From positions 21,014,188 to 21,078,187 of the forward strand of contig NC_056053.1 of assembly GCF_004379255.2 (NCBI RefSeq): a DNA stretch of 64,000 nt. The letters are read 5' to 3'. Below are positions 46,001-56,900 of this stretch, piece after piece. Within the stretch, counting starts at the first letter, position 1. Each line of letters begins with the position of its first letter. Source of the DNA: Salvia splendens. Taxonomy: Eukaryota > Streptophyta > Magnoliopsida > Lamiales > Lamiaceae. The position numbers were made by a program, and so were the translations under genes. The notes beneath the pieces were generated by a model. The model worked only from the letters and a program-made list of their open reading frames with translations. It did not search any database and was not told where the DNA came from.

Positions 46001-46212
46001 CAAGTCAACCATAGCATAATCACTCACCATGAATCAGTAGCATATTCAGAGAGTTTTCCTTTGGTGGAGAAGATCATCAATCCGACATCGGCATCGCACA
46101 GCACGGAAATCTCGTGAGCTTTCTTCAACAGCCCCGTTCGCCTCTTCGAGAAAGTCACCTGCTGATTCACCTTGTTCTCGATTCTCTTCAGCACCACCTT
46201 CCCCCTCACCAT
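37045..46212 (-). CDS. FUL: MADS-box transcription factor, AP1/FUL (SQUAMOSA) clade, FUL-like, 230 aa
   Basis: Eight exons with matching phases: 46212-46028, 43272-43197, 38261-38197, 37900-37801, 37711-37670, 37593-37552, 37384-37278, 37120-37045 (TAA at 37047-37045). Total 693 nt. The MADS domain (residues 1-60) starts [33 protein letters not shown] is the clade's MADS-I junction; the K domain has [31 protein letters not shown] and [21 protein letters not shown]. The C-terminus ends [10 protein letters not shown], a variant of the FUL-type LPPWML motif, and lacks the AP1 farnesylation end. Such factors control meristem identity, flowering and fruit development in the nucleus. Introns 1 (2755 bp) and 2 (4935 bp) are inflated by Harbinger elements. 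Oddities: Gln replaces the usual Arg in [17 protein letters not shown] has become DVGLMIF, and GKLFEY is GKLSEY. Neighbours CstF50 and PNM1 support FUL orthology; an AGL79-type paralog is the alternative. Confidence 0.9.
39409..40635 (-). pseudogene. Harbinger transposase with a single in-frame stop
   Basis: From [11 protein letters not shown] at 40635 to the stop at 39409-39411 there is one open frame except TAA at 40479-40477, just before [13 protein letters not shown]. All catalytic blocks are present: [31 protein letters not shown]. Downstream of the stop a 349-aa frame starting [10 protein letters not shown] remains open. It could be read as a nearly functional copy that has lost its N-terminal region of about 50 residues. 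Confidence 0.88.
40898..41041. repeat. 72-bp tandem repeat, two copies
   Basis: Unit starts GGAACGGGACTGGTGACGGG at 40898 and 40970; the third start at 41042 diverges at once. Copies differ by about one base. It lies in the right subterminal region of H5. Confidence 0.9.
42538..42765. mobile_element. Stowaway-type MITE in MADS intron 2
   Basis: 228 bp with TA borders. CTCCCACTATCCATAGAG at the left is matched by TTTCTATGAACGGGGGAG at the right. Confidence 0.7.
43905..44028. repeat. A/T-rich tandem repeat, about 37 bp x 3-4
   Basis: Units of the type AAAATTACATAATTAAAATC recur with small changes inside H6, downstream of the transposase stop codon. Confidence 0.7.
44035..45321 (-). CDS. PIF/Harbinger transposase, intact, 428 aa
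   Basis: Uninterrupted frame from [11 protein letters not shown] to IWAKIGHE. The N-terminal third is helical and charged ([18 protein letters not shown]), followed by [15 protein letters not shown], a conserved DNA-binding-like helix. The DDE core is complete: Asp194 in GSIDCMHW, Asp247 in GSNNDLNVL and Glu321 in [11 protein letters not shown]. The conserved [10 protein letters not shown] and [13 protein letters not shown] blocks are in place. Length equals that of typical plant PIF transposases. The enzyme excises and inserts elements at TWA-type targets, normally in complex with a Myb-like ORF1 protein that is not encoded here. It lies in intron 1 of the MADS-box gene, in the same transcriptional direction, so it could be carried in that pre-mRNA. 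Intact motifs and near-perfect ends suggest recent activity. Confidence 0.93.
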   Translation of the reverse strand: MDFTHLIAEAEREEQEYYEQHRAAYEAYVAANTHVPPPQPTRTTRHYIHRDREGTHERLIADYFFDQPRFPEDYFRRRFRMSKRLFMRIVNTLSARVEYFQTGPDAAGRQSFSVLQKCTCAIRQLATGQTADLFDEYLHVGESTGILCLKNFCEGVRTTFGDEFLRAPTTDDCQRLLRLHESVHGFPGMLGSIDCMHWRWKNCPTAWRGQHLSGRKGDDPTLILEAVADYLLWIWHAYFGVAGSNNDLNVLYSSPLFNDVLNDVAPAIDFTVNENTYHMGYYLADGIYLRWPTFVKTLSNPQDPRQVLFAQRHESARKDVERAFGVLQTRFNIVKAPARLWYLNNIADIMYTCIILHNMIIADEGPMAASFYDEDEAGSSSARSPPRRGVHTTVGERIETRHTMRDLRTHVELQEDLIKHIWAKIGHE

Positions 46213-46216
46213 CTCT

Positions 46217-46285
46217 CACACACACACACACAATAAATACTCTAAAATACACCTCTGGTTTTTGCCATTTTCGTACTACAAAAAC

Positions 46286-46329
<44 letters not shown>

Positions 46330-46330
46330 G
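46217..46330. repeat. Microsatellites in the MADS-box 5' leader/promoter
   Basis: (CA)8 at 46217-46232 lies 4 bp above the start codon, and (TA)14 at 46291-46318 runs into (GA)6 to 46329. Length changes here could alter the promoter or leader. Confidence 0.9.
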
Positions 46331-48135
46331 TGATGAGAGTGTGTGATTCTTAAATTAGCCCTGTGTAGTATGTGTGTGAGTGTGAGCGGTTTCAGATGTG
46401 GAAATGTGTGGTTTTGGAAAACTATGGTGGATCTGCTGAAATGCGTTTTCGATTTCTGATTGGCTGATGCCAACTAGTGGGATATATTTGTTATTTGTTT
46501 CTTAATTTTTATTTTTCATTCAATAACGGTCGCTTCAACTTTACTTATTTTCTTTTTTCTCTAATTAGTGTGTTTGGTAAATTATGATATGATTCCGAAA
46601 AAAGAAAAAATAAATAAATTAGTTTATGATACTGTATACGATTGGTGATTATGGGTAAAAGGTGCGTACACAAAATGTGGATCAAACACGACGAGTCTGA
46701 ATGAAGGTGTGTCCCCTCCATCGTACCATGCAGCTGTCTCAGCCAATTGCGCGACAGAGTCTCGCGCATGCATTGGTAGCCATGTCACTGTGTGCGTCGC
46801 CGATTATTTTAAAAATATTTTTTTAAAATATTATTTTTTATTATTTTTAAATGTTAAATACCATTGTGTTGTCAACTAACCATTATCCATCTTCTATAAA
46901 TTCTTACTTCACTTGTCCCGCACTTCATTCGCACCTCAAAATTATCATTTTCTGTAATATTTTCTGATTTCTTCTGAATTTTCTTCCAAATAACTCTCTT
47001 AGTCCCCTTTAAAATGTCTAACATTTACTTTGACTCAAATTTTAAGAAATATAAATGAAAATAGGCAGAGAAAACTAGTGGAATATGAATCTTACTTTTA
47101 TAAACTAAAATTTTACTGTGATAAAATGAATTAGTAAAATATGAGATTATTGGCCTATTACAAAAAATAATAAAAATGAAATAAAACATTTTATGATTAA
47201 TACCTCAAAATATAGAATAGTACTACTAATTAATATGGTACTGAAGAATATCTTTTTTTTTCTTAAATTTTCTACCTTTATCCACCAAATTCCACTTTTA
47301 TAGATGTCAATAAATAATTCGAAGAACAATTAAAAGCAAATGGCTACCCCAAAAGCCCAAACACTCTTTTACCAATCCAAACACCTTTTCTGACTTTTCC
47401 TTGTTTGCCTTTATATTAGCTTCAGTCAAGACTATCTACCGATTATGATTTTCCATTTGACCAGGGAACCCATAATTGTTACACAATAATTTAGTCCTAC
47501 ATGATAATTAAATGAGTTAATTAGTTGGTATAATGTCAGATCAGACCATACAAAGAAAAAAACTTTTTATTGTCAATATCTCATTGTGATCACCAACTTA
47601 ATTATGCAGTATTTCCTTTTCGGAATTCAACATGTTATTTAGAAAGGTTAGTTGTTGTATAACCAAATTGATTTGTTGATTTTGAGTTAAATTCCTTAAC
47701 TATTTCCAATAAATTTGTAACGGTTTATGTGGAGGTTCTTATCTAGAGACTGATGTTGAATCTTTTTACTTGCTAAAAAAGGTGCATAATCAATGATTTT
47801 GTTATTTATTTTGCAATGATTTAACTCGTGTACGCAGCCATTAAATTTTGAGAAGGCCGTTTCTAAACTTTGTTATAGTATCCTCCTCAATGGTGTGTGT
47901 TTGTGTGTATGATTTATTTAGGTTACTAGAAATAATGAATTGAAGACACGAGCCAAGATATATAGTCGTGGGCCGAAATCTAGAGCTTCTGAACAGCGCC
48001 AATATGGACTTGGTTAGTTAGGTGACTTGGATTTGGTGATTTCATTTTTGAACAATATCTTAGTTTTGGTAATAACAAATTATCTCAATTATTTGCCACA
48101 CACTAATTTTACCAGCTGATACCATTTATTTAATA
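46331..48135 (-). promoter_or_regulatory. Upstream region of the MADS-box gene
   Basis: Mostly AT-rich, non-coding. It is the only stretch between the MADS-box start and the next transposon, so proximal control elements should lie here. No specific site is claimed. Confidence 0.35.
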
Positions 48136-48397
48136 CTCCCTCCGTCCCACAATAATTGTTACTCTTATTGTAGGCAAGAGTTTAAAGAAATGTAAATAAA
48201 AGTTGGTTGAAAAAGTTAGTGGAATGTGAGATTCACTTTTTTATATTGGTTTTATAATAAAATGTGAGTGAAGTGAGTTAGTGGAATGCGGGACCTACTT
48301 ACCACCTTACCATTTATGGTAAAATGGTGTGACAATTATTGTGGGATGGACCGAAATGGAAAAAAGTGATAATTATTGTGAGAAAAGGGGGAGGGAG
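48136..48397. mobile_element. Stowaway-type MITE
   Basis: 262 bp, TA-flanked. CTCCCTCCGTCCCACAATAA at the left is inverted at the right (TTATTGTGAGAAAAGGGGGA then GGGAG). Confidence 0.85.
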
Positions 48398-49013
48398 TAT
48401 TTGTTAATTAATATAATAAAAAATTTCTTAAACCAAGATATTGCCTATTTGACAACATAATTGTCAAATATATATACATACAATCCATGTAGTAGAATAT
48501 ATGAATTCTTTACTTGAAAAAAAAAATTTCTTAAACCAAAATATTGCCTATTTGCAAAAAAGGAAATTACGTGGCCTAAGTTAAAGATTAATGAAAAGAA
48601 AAAAAAAATTGATGAAAAAAGCTGGCCCTCATTTTGAGTCGCTCGACATAACATTCCTCTCTCTTGTCTATGATACAAGAGAGAATCTATAATGGGAAAC
48701 GACTGATGGAATATAAGAAATGTGTGAGAGGATTAAATGTATAAACTATTTAAGCCGACAATGTGGTTACCTCTTTTCCACACAAAAGAGGGAATAGACT
48801 CTATCAATGGAAAAAGTATATGAGAATGTTTTATATCTATATCTATATCTATATCAATTTAAAAGAGGTATTTTTATCTCTTTTCCACACAAAAGGTAAT
48901 AGACTATCTTTTTCAATTTATTTTTTTCCTTTGAAATTCATTTGTCTTTTAAGAAGATATATTTACTTTTTTAAAAAGGTAAATATAAAATATATCTTCT
49001 CAATTTACTATGA
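48398..49013. repeat. AT-rich spacer with short direct repeats
   Basis: TTTCTTAAACCAAGATATTG at about 48423 recurs at about 48527 with one change. CTCTTTTCCACACAAAAG recurs at about 48772 and 48877, and a TATATC microsatellite lies at 48834-48856. No gene. Confidence 0.55.
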
Positions 49014-50583
49014 GAGCATCCGCAATGGGCGGACGATGACACGCATCGTCCGCGCCATCCATCGTCCGAACCCATTGCGGGTGCGCGCCATAGGGCGCGG
49101 ACGATAGTCGCGCCTTATACTTCGGTCGCGGAGGATAGCGCGGACGATGGCCATCGTCCGCGCCATCGTCCGCCCCATTATGGAGGTCTCGGACGATGGC
49201 ACGCGTTTCGTTTTTTTATAAATACCGTTCATTTGTAACATTTCATTTCACGCGATTTCATTTTCGAAACTTACATTTACATAATTACTACGAAATGAAT
49301 TCAAGCCCCAATAGTCATACGTTTAGCGCAGGGGCGCATTGGCCGGGTACATAACCCGGCGATTATCGTTCGTTCGACACCAACACCCATTACGATCCCG
49401 TATACGGAATCGTATGGGTTGTCTGACATGGAGTCGTCTCCGTACCGCCCAACCGCAGCGGCCGATCCCGACCCCGCCGCGACCGCTTCCACCCCAGCCA
49501 GAAAGAAGCGGATCTGGCAGCGGGCGCAGAAGTTGCCGCCTCCCGGTGATTGCGATGAGTATGCCCCCGGCCGTACGAACTACAACGACGACGAAACTCT
49601 CACTTTGGCCCGGTGTTGGGTAGATATATCGGAAGATCCGATATTCGCGAACAACCAGCGACAGATCGCGTACTGGGAACGCATCGCGGACCTCTACAAT
49701 TCGATCAAGCCGCCGACCGAGTACAAGCGCAAGCATGAGCAACTCCGCAAGCACTGGGATCAAGTCAAGAAGCAAGTGAACTTGTACGCGGCGGAGTTCG
49801 AGAAGTTCACGCGGTCACAGGTGAGCGGCGAGAGCGCGAGCGACGTGCGCACTAAAGCGATGTTGTCGTACCGGTCGATGTTCGGCGATTTCAAGCACGA
49901 GGCCATCTGGGCGCTCTTGAGGGAGAAGCAGAAGTTCCAAGGTGGAATTCTGCACACTGGTGCGCCGAAGAGGACGAAGGTCACCGAAGTTGGTGACTAC
50001 ACGAGCAGCGGCAGCGACAGTCACCCGGTTGACCTCAACCGGACGTACGTGGATGAAGGGAGTTGCGGCACACCGGTGTCCTTCCGGCGTCAAGGCTGCG
50101 AGGCCAAGGGGAAGGCGACCGCGACCTCATCGTCGACTGCTGCAACCCAAGCTCCGGTCCCGGTAGAGCTCCCGACCCAGACGGCCACCGCGTTTGAGTC
50201 GTTAGCAACAGCGTCGATGGCAAGGACGATGTTGCAGACGCACATGACCCTCAAGAAGTGTACCGACCCCGACGAAGCCGAATATCTCCGGGCGTTACTT
50301 GATGAGCTGCGTCGGAAGTTGGGAATTGGTCCGACTTAGTTTTTTTTTTTATTAGTTCAATGATGTAACTTTTTTTTATTAAAACTTCGCCGTTTGTTAT
50401 TTAGACCGTTTTTTATTTACTCGTTACTTGTTATTTGAAAACAGTTAAATTAATTAAACAAAACAATAAAATGTGATGTGGCGCGCCATAAGACGCACCT
50501 TAGGGCGCCCCACTGCAGGTGGGGAGGTAGGATGATAAAACTGCTGACGTGGCGCGCCTTATGGCGCTCCATTGCTAATGCTC
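49014..50583 (+). mobile_element. PIF/Harbinger element H7 (ORF1-only)
   Basis: 1570 bp. The termini are GAGCATCCGCAATGG and CCATTGCTAATGCTC, flanked by TGA on both sides. The left subterminal 200 bp carry eight GGACGAT/ATCGTCC motifs in both orientations. The right end carries CCCACTGCAGGTGG, shared with H1 and H3. It contains no transposase, so it must be moved in trans. Confidence 0.88.
49419..50339 (+). CDS. Harbinger ORF1, Myb/SANT-like DNA-binding protein, 306 aa
   Basis: Open frame starting MESSPYRPTAA. A proline/alanine-rich start leads to a basic patch (RKKRIWQRAQK), then a trihelix/Myb-like domain (residues about 45-120: DDETLTLARCWVDISEDPIF, QIAYWERIADLYN, YKRKHEQLRKHWDQVKKQVN), a middle block (FGDFKHEAIWALLREKQKFQ) and a C-terminal helix (DEAEYLRALLDELRRKLGI). 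This is the partner protein of PIF/Harbinger transposases, thought to bind terminal repeats and assist nuclear import. Compared with the H3 copy, the first 40 or so codons are frameshifted by a 5-nt deletion upstream of this ATG, which coincides with the internal Met of LSDME. The DNA-binding domain is complete, so function may be retained. Confidence 0.88.
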   Translation: MSDMESSPYRPTAAADPDPAATASTPARKKRIWQRAQKLPPPGDCDEYAPGRTNYNDDETLTLARCWVDISEDPIFANNQRQIAYWERIADLYNSIKPPTEYKRKHEQLRKHWDQVKKQVNLYAAEFEKFTRSQVSGESASDVRTKAMLSYRSMFGDFKHEAIWALLREKQKFQGGILHTGAPKRTKVTEVGDYTSSGSDSHPVDLNRTYVDEGSCGTPVSFRRQGCEAKGKATATSSSTAATQAPVPVELPTQTATAFESLATASMARTMLQTHMTLKKCTDPDEAEYLRALLDELRRKLGIGPT

Positions 50584-50964
50584 TGAGACGCTATTAGTGA
50601 AATTTTTGAGTAACACCAAACAAATAACACATGAATAGTGAAATTTTCTTGGCCTCAGTTTGAGAAGTGGGAATGCTTTTTTTTTTTGAGAAGTGGGAAT
50701 GCTTCTTACTAAAATCATTACCAGTGGATATTGCTTCTGCACTCTAATTTTTTACCTCCAATAGTATTGATTAAAAGAAAATTATGACTAATTTTGATAA
50801 TCATTTTACTAATTAAGCTACATTTTATCTTCTTACTTCATAAGGCTACACACTTTAGTTTCACCGGTCGAGCCACAGAACTCGTTCAAAATTCCCCCCA
50901 ATTTTTGTGATTAGGGTTTATATCAATCGGGGTTCTTGGGTGTTGGTGGCAACCGACATATGCA
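50584..50964 (+). promoter_or_regulatory. Spacer and likely promoter of CstF50
   Basis: The 381 bp between H7 and the CstF50 start codon must contain the core promoter. CCACCGGTCGAGCC-like sequence near 50860 and AGGGTTTA at about 50914 precede the ATG. The phrase GAGAAGTGGGAATGCTT is duplicated near 50662 and 50688. Confidence 0.4.
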
Positions 50965-53900
50965 ATGGAGGTCACAAACGGATTGGAGCAGACGTTTCAG
51001 GACGGAAAAATTTACCGCCATGTCAATGCCCTCATCGTCGCACATCTCCGTGACACAAATTTTAATCAGGTAAACGCTGCCCACAATATAATTCACCATT
51101 TTCTGTTTGCATCTCTACTTGTTTGTTTAAATAGACTTCATTTTTCCCCACCTATCTTTGTAAATAAGCTTCTATGAGCTGTGAGATGGAGTTAAATTTG
51201 CTTGGAGTTTGTTTCAGCAGAATCTGGAGTTGAATTTGTGTTTCAAATTGTAGTTAAGTTAACAACATACTGTTAAGTTGTAGCCTTTAACAATTTGGGA
51301 GGTTTACGGACTGATTAAAGGTACCTCATAGTTCTGTTCTGATTTGGAGATTAAGTTACAGTCTCAAGTTTCCTTTAAATTGAGACATTCAGCCACATAA
51401 TTCCCAGCAATCTTAGTTGTTGGAGCGCCTGATCATAATAAGTGTAAAATGAATCCGAACAGCCCATGTCGTAGCTGCGGTTTACATGGTCATTATTATT
51501 TTGCACATGTGATAATACCAGCTGTTGTGAAAGTTCTAGTTGTTGATATCGTTCTTCTCATATGCAGGCAGCAAGTGCTGTTGCATCAGCCACAATGACG
51601 CCTCTAAATGTCGAATTTCCTCCTAACAAGCTCCTTGAGTTGGTGGCCAAGGTTTGGACATTTTGGCTGTAATTTTCATTTCAACAATATTGAAAAAGAT
51701 TGACAATTTCTGAGTAGTTATGAAAATAAGGATAAAGATGTGTGGCAGTTCTAAGTGGTCAACAGGGTCTTGCAGTGGAAAAGGATGAGATGTTAAGAGG
51801 GGTATCTTCAACTACATTATTTGATTCAAGCATACCTTCAGCATATGGCTCAGTGCCTGCTCCGCGAGTTGTTTCTTTGGATTTCAGGTGTGATATTCTG
51901 TCATAGTTTTATTGCTGAACTTGATGATGTGCTTGTTAGGTTCGGAAATTATTAATATGTTTCTTAAGTTAGTGATCAGATGAACTAAAAAGTTTCTGTC
52001 TGTCCCAAGATTTAACATGATCTTTAATACTACAAGGGATTGTAAATCAAATTCTGACATGAGTACTATTTAGAAAAAGGGAAATTGCATTTCAAGGATC
52101 GACATATATATAGGGAGAAATTCCGAAAGAGGTTAGAAACTTGGAATTAGATGAGTAATGGTCTTCGATATGCCTGTGTGAGGTGTACGTGAGTTTTCAT
52201 TTTCTCTATCCTATTCGGAAACATCCATTTATTTTTTGTTTCTTATGCAGTTATGCTTACATTTCTCACATTCTAAACTCAATTTTGGGAGGCATCATGA
52301 TATGTATTTTTCGAGCTTTTATATCAATGGATTAATATCACACAAGTTAATTAAATTAGCTCTAAAATTACAACTTTCTGCAAGAGTACTGATGTAGTTG
52401 TAGTAAAAGAGTGTCGAACCACAGAGAGGCGTAGGTTATTTAATTTGAGAAAGATAAAATAAAGAGATGATAAAACAAACAAAGATAAATAAAATACTAA
52501 ACTAGAAAAAATAGGATAAGAAGAAATCATTGCTCCTATATGTCTTGGGCATACGAATTGGGATACTTCGATGGATTACTACGATCAAGACTATGCTTAA
52601 GAGGATGAAGTTTGTTTTACGCTCCCTATCCGCTGAACACCTCAAGGGAATTGTATACCTAGGATAAGCTGAACACGTCTCCAAGGTTCTACTCACTAAC
52701 CTATCACCCCTGCTAGGTCGCGCAGTAGGCTTTAGTTTAGCTTCTATAAATGTCAAACACGATAATTAGCTCATTTTAACTTAATGCCCACGCGGAAGCG
52801 CAGCAGACACTAAACCAAATTTATAGATGAAAACTATCAATCCACTCGAGATTATCTCCCTGAACAAGAATCAAATCTCGAGTTCCCTGCATATGAGTAC
52901 GACCAAAATCTATGCTAAAGAGGCAATAGAATAATGGCTACAAAGTTCTACCTATCTAGACGTCTCAAGATTAGTAGAAAAATTAAACAATTCATAAACA
53001 AGAATCACACGTAAATCCAACCATAATAATCATCAAAGTATCCAACAATTCACCCTACAACATATTCGGAGCAACGAAGGAAATCTAGCCAAACATACTA
53101 AAATGAATTACACCAAAAGAACCGTGAACCGTGAACTCCGTGGTGTTCTCCAACTCTAGATGATGGATGATCTCCTCCGGGATGGATTATGGATCCTTCC
53201 TCTCCTCTCCTTCTCCTATTTTCTTCCTCCCGTCTAAAAACTGTCACCCCCTCTTTTTAATTAATTTCCTCCCCCTGACACCTTTCTTTTTTTCTTCCAA
53301 ATTCGTCAACCCCCCAACAAAACGTCACCTCCACTCCTTTATTTACTCAATTTTTCTTCTTTCCTCATTAATGCCCCCCACGTCACTTCACTCTCTCTCC
53401 TTTTCCCACCTTTTACTTTCTCCCACAACTGCCAAAATGCAGTTAAAGCACCAAACGCCCGACCGGGCAAAATTAAAAGAGAAATTCGCCCGACCGGGCG
53501 AATAATCTGTACTCCTCATGCGTAATGACAATTGCCCGACCGGGCGTTTTTGAATCTTGGAATCGCCCGATCGAGCGAAGAATCTGACCTCCGCATGCAT
53601 GCCTTCCTTCTTCTTCCTTCATTCTTTTCACCATCCGAGCTTCGTTCCTACACCATAAACATACTTTTGCAAGCATCAAACTATATAAATCATGTAAAGT
53701 TAGGGGAATAAATGTATAATTTGATTCACATCAAATACCCCCAAACTTATTTACTTGCTCGTCCTCGGGCAAGATCATATAAAACACAACACTTTGAAGC
53801 TCAACTCACAAAAGTTTTTTCAAAAGTTTTCAAAAGAGTGAATCACGTAGGGACGTGAATGACAAAGTCTAAACCCCCAATAATTCCAATCAAGATTTCC

Positions 53901-56900
53901 CACTCTCATGAACAATCACTCATCAACCTAGAACTTCAAGTCAAGGTGCATTTCAAAATAAGTCCAAGCATAAGATCATACAACTCAAACCATCATTATT
54001 GACTCGTCAAGCATTACTAATCACGTAGACTCGCGGATTTCAAATCAAACTTCATTAACTCTACCAAGCTATTTACAAAACATTCACAAGCATCAACAAT
54101 AAGGTCCAAGGTCTTATTTCAAGGTTGTAATGGGGCTAGGGACGAGGTAGGATACATATGGATAGTGAGCTCAAAGGCTACACATTTGAGTGCCAAATTC
54201 TTCCCTCCTACAACTTCCTTCCAAAGATCGAACAACAAATTTTTACAACCAAATTCTCACTCCCCCAAACTTGAGATCAAATCTAGACAAGAAAACATCG
54301 TAAAAAATAGAAGCTCTATTTATTTCACAAACTTTTTCTTCTTTTTTTTCTCTTTTCTTTTTTTTATTTTATTTTGATAAGACCTCGACTTTTGCAAATT
54401 TGGAGGTCGTCTTTTTCTTTCTTTTTGTTTCTTTTTTTTTTCTAAGAACTTCATTCTTTTCGCCTATGCATTACATCAAGTCTAAAAATGTCTACACTTT
54501 ACAATTCACCACCCAACACTCAAAACTCAATCACCAAAGCTCAAACTTGTCTTTAGCACCCAAATAGTAGCAAGGTCTATTAATGAGGCTAAAATGAGGC
54601 TTATTTAAGTGACTAAGTGATTGGCTAAGTGTTTACACAAATAATAGGGGATTAAGCTCAAAGTGGCTTCTAGGAGATCATGTATAGGACTAGGCATGTG
54701 ATCATTTGGCCATAGAGTTCATCCTAGTGCCTTATCCTCCCATATCGTTGACACAAATGAATACAAGCACGCAACTCGATAAAGCAAATAAATCTAAAAT
54801 AATTTCCACAATACATGTGACTTTCATACTCTCCCCAACTCAAGAAATCGGATGTAATCACAACATGCTCTTTCAAATAAATTCATGCACAAATTCCATC
54901 CATCCTAAGCTTCAAAGATCAAGTAAAATCAAGCAAGATTTCCCAACCAGAAAGCCGAAGATATAGCATGCACCCGTCAATTACATGATTCACAACACTT
55001 TAGCATATAATACACCCAATAAACGTGCATAATGCATAACAAATCAATCACAACCCCCCCAAACTTGAATGCTTCATTGTCCTCAATGCAAGCAAAGAAG
55101 AACATAAAAAGTAAAGGGAAAGAATACTCCCCCAAACTTGGCATGATATCCATAGTGCATTCGGGTGGGAGGGCGGGTGTATTTTCCTTTGTAGGTGTGC
55201 TTCCTCATAAGCTCGAATGTGAATCCTTTCTCCACGTTGCTCCTACAAAAAGAAAAATTAAAACAACAAAAAGAAAACAAAATACTCAATTCATAAAAAT
55301 ACATCGAATGAAAGAATTGAGCGAACAAAACCCTCGATTTATTAAGAGAAAATAAAGAAAACTAAAAACTCATTGGGTTGCCTCCCAACTAGCGCCTTTG
55401 TTTAAAGTCGTTGGCTCGACTTAGCCTTCTAGCTACAACTCTGAAACAAATAAATAAAAAGTTAGAAAACTATACAAAAATAAAAACAAAAAGAATCCTA
55501 AATTAAATAACCAGTTGCCTCCCCGGCAACGGCGCCAAAACTTGGTGTGTATTTTTCGAGCTTTTATATCAATGGATTAATATCACACAAGTTAATTAAA
55601 TTAGCTCTAAAATTACAACTTTCTGCAAGAGTACAGATGTAGTTGTAGTAAAAGAGTGTCGAACCACAGGGAGGCGTAGGTTATTTAATTTGAGAAAGAT
55701 AAAATAAAGAGATGATAAAACAAACAAAGATAAATAAAATACTAAACTAGAAAAAATAGGATAAGAAGAAATCATTGCTCCTATATGTCTTGGGCATACG
55801 AATTGGGATACTTCGATGGATTACTACGATCAAGACTATGCTTAAGAGGATGAAGTTTGTTTTACGCTCCCTATCCGCTGAACACCTCAAGGGAATTGTA
55901 TACCTAGGATAAGCTGAACACGTCTCCAAGGTTCTACTCACTAACCTATCACCCCTGCTAGGTCGCGCAGTAGGCTTTAGTTTAGCTTCTATAAATGTCA
56001 AACACGATAATTAGCTCATTTTAACTTAATGCCCACGCGGAAGCGCAGCAGACACTAAACCAAATTTATAGATGAAAACTATCGATCCACTCGAGATTAT
56101 CTCCCTGAACAAGAATCAAATCTCGAGTTCCCTGCATATGAGTACGACCAAAATCTATGCTAAAGAGGCAATAGAATAATGGCTACAAAGTTCTACCTAT
56201 CTAGACGTCTCAAGATTAGTAGAAAAATTAAACAATTCATAAACAAGAATCACACGTAAATCCAACCATAATAATCATCAAAGTATCCAACAATTCACCC
56301 TACAACATATTCGGAGCAACGAAGGAAATCTAGCCAAACATACTAAAATGAATTACACCAAATGAACCGTGAACCGTGAACTCCGTGGTGTTCTCCAACT
56401 CTAGATGATGGATGATCTCCTCCGGGATGGAGTATGGATCCTTCCTTCCTCTTCTCTCCTTCTCCTATTTTCTTCCTCCCGTCTAAAAACTGTCACCCCC
56501 TCTTTTTAATTAATTTCCTCCCCCTGACACCTTTCTTTTTTTCTTCCAAATTCGTCAACCCCCCAACAAAACGTCACCTCCACTCCTTTATTTACTCAAT
56601 TTTTCTTCTTTCCTCATTAATGCCCCCCACGTCACTTCACTCTCTCTCCTTTTCCCACCTTTTTCTTTCTCCCACAACTGCCAAAATGCAGTTAAAGCAC
56701 CAAACGCCCGACCGGGCAAAATTAAAAGAGAAATTCGCCCGACCGGGCGAATAATCTGTACTCCTCATGCGTAATGACAATTGCCCGACCGGGCGTTTTT
56801 GAATCTTGGAATCGCCCGATCGAGCGAAGAATCTGACCTCCGCATGCATGCCTTCCTTCTTCTTCCTTCATTCTTTTCACCATCCGAGCTTCGTTCCTAC

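Noticed and set aside
52502..52756. 84-codon minus-strand frame, repeated identically at 55747-56001
   Set aside because: It lies inside both LTRs and has no recognisable motif; identity follows from LTR identity, not selection.
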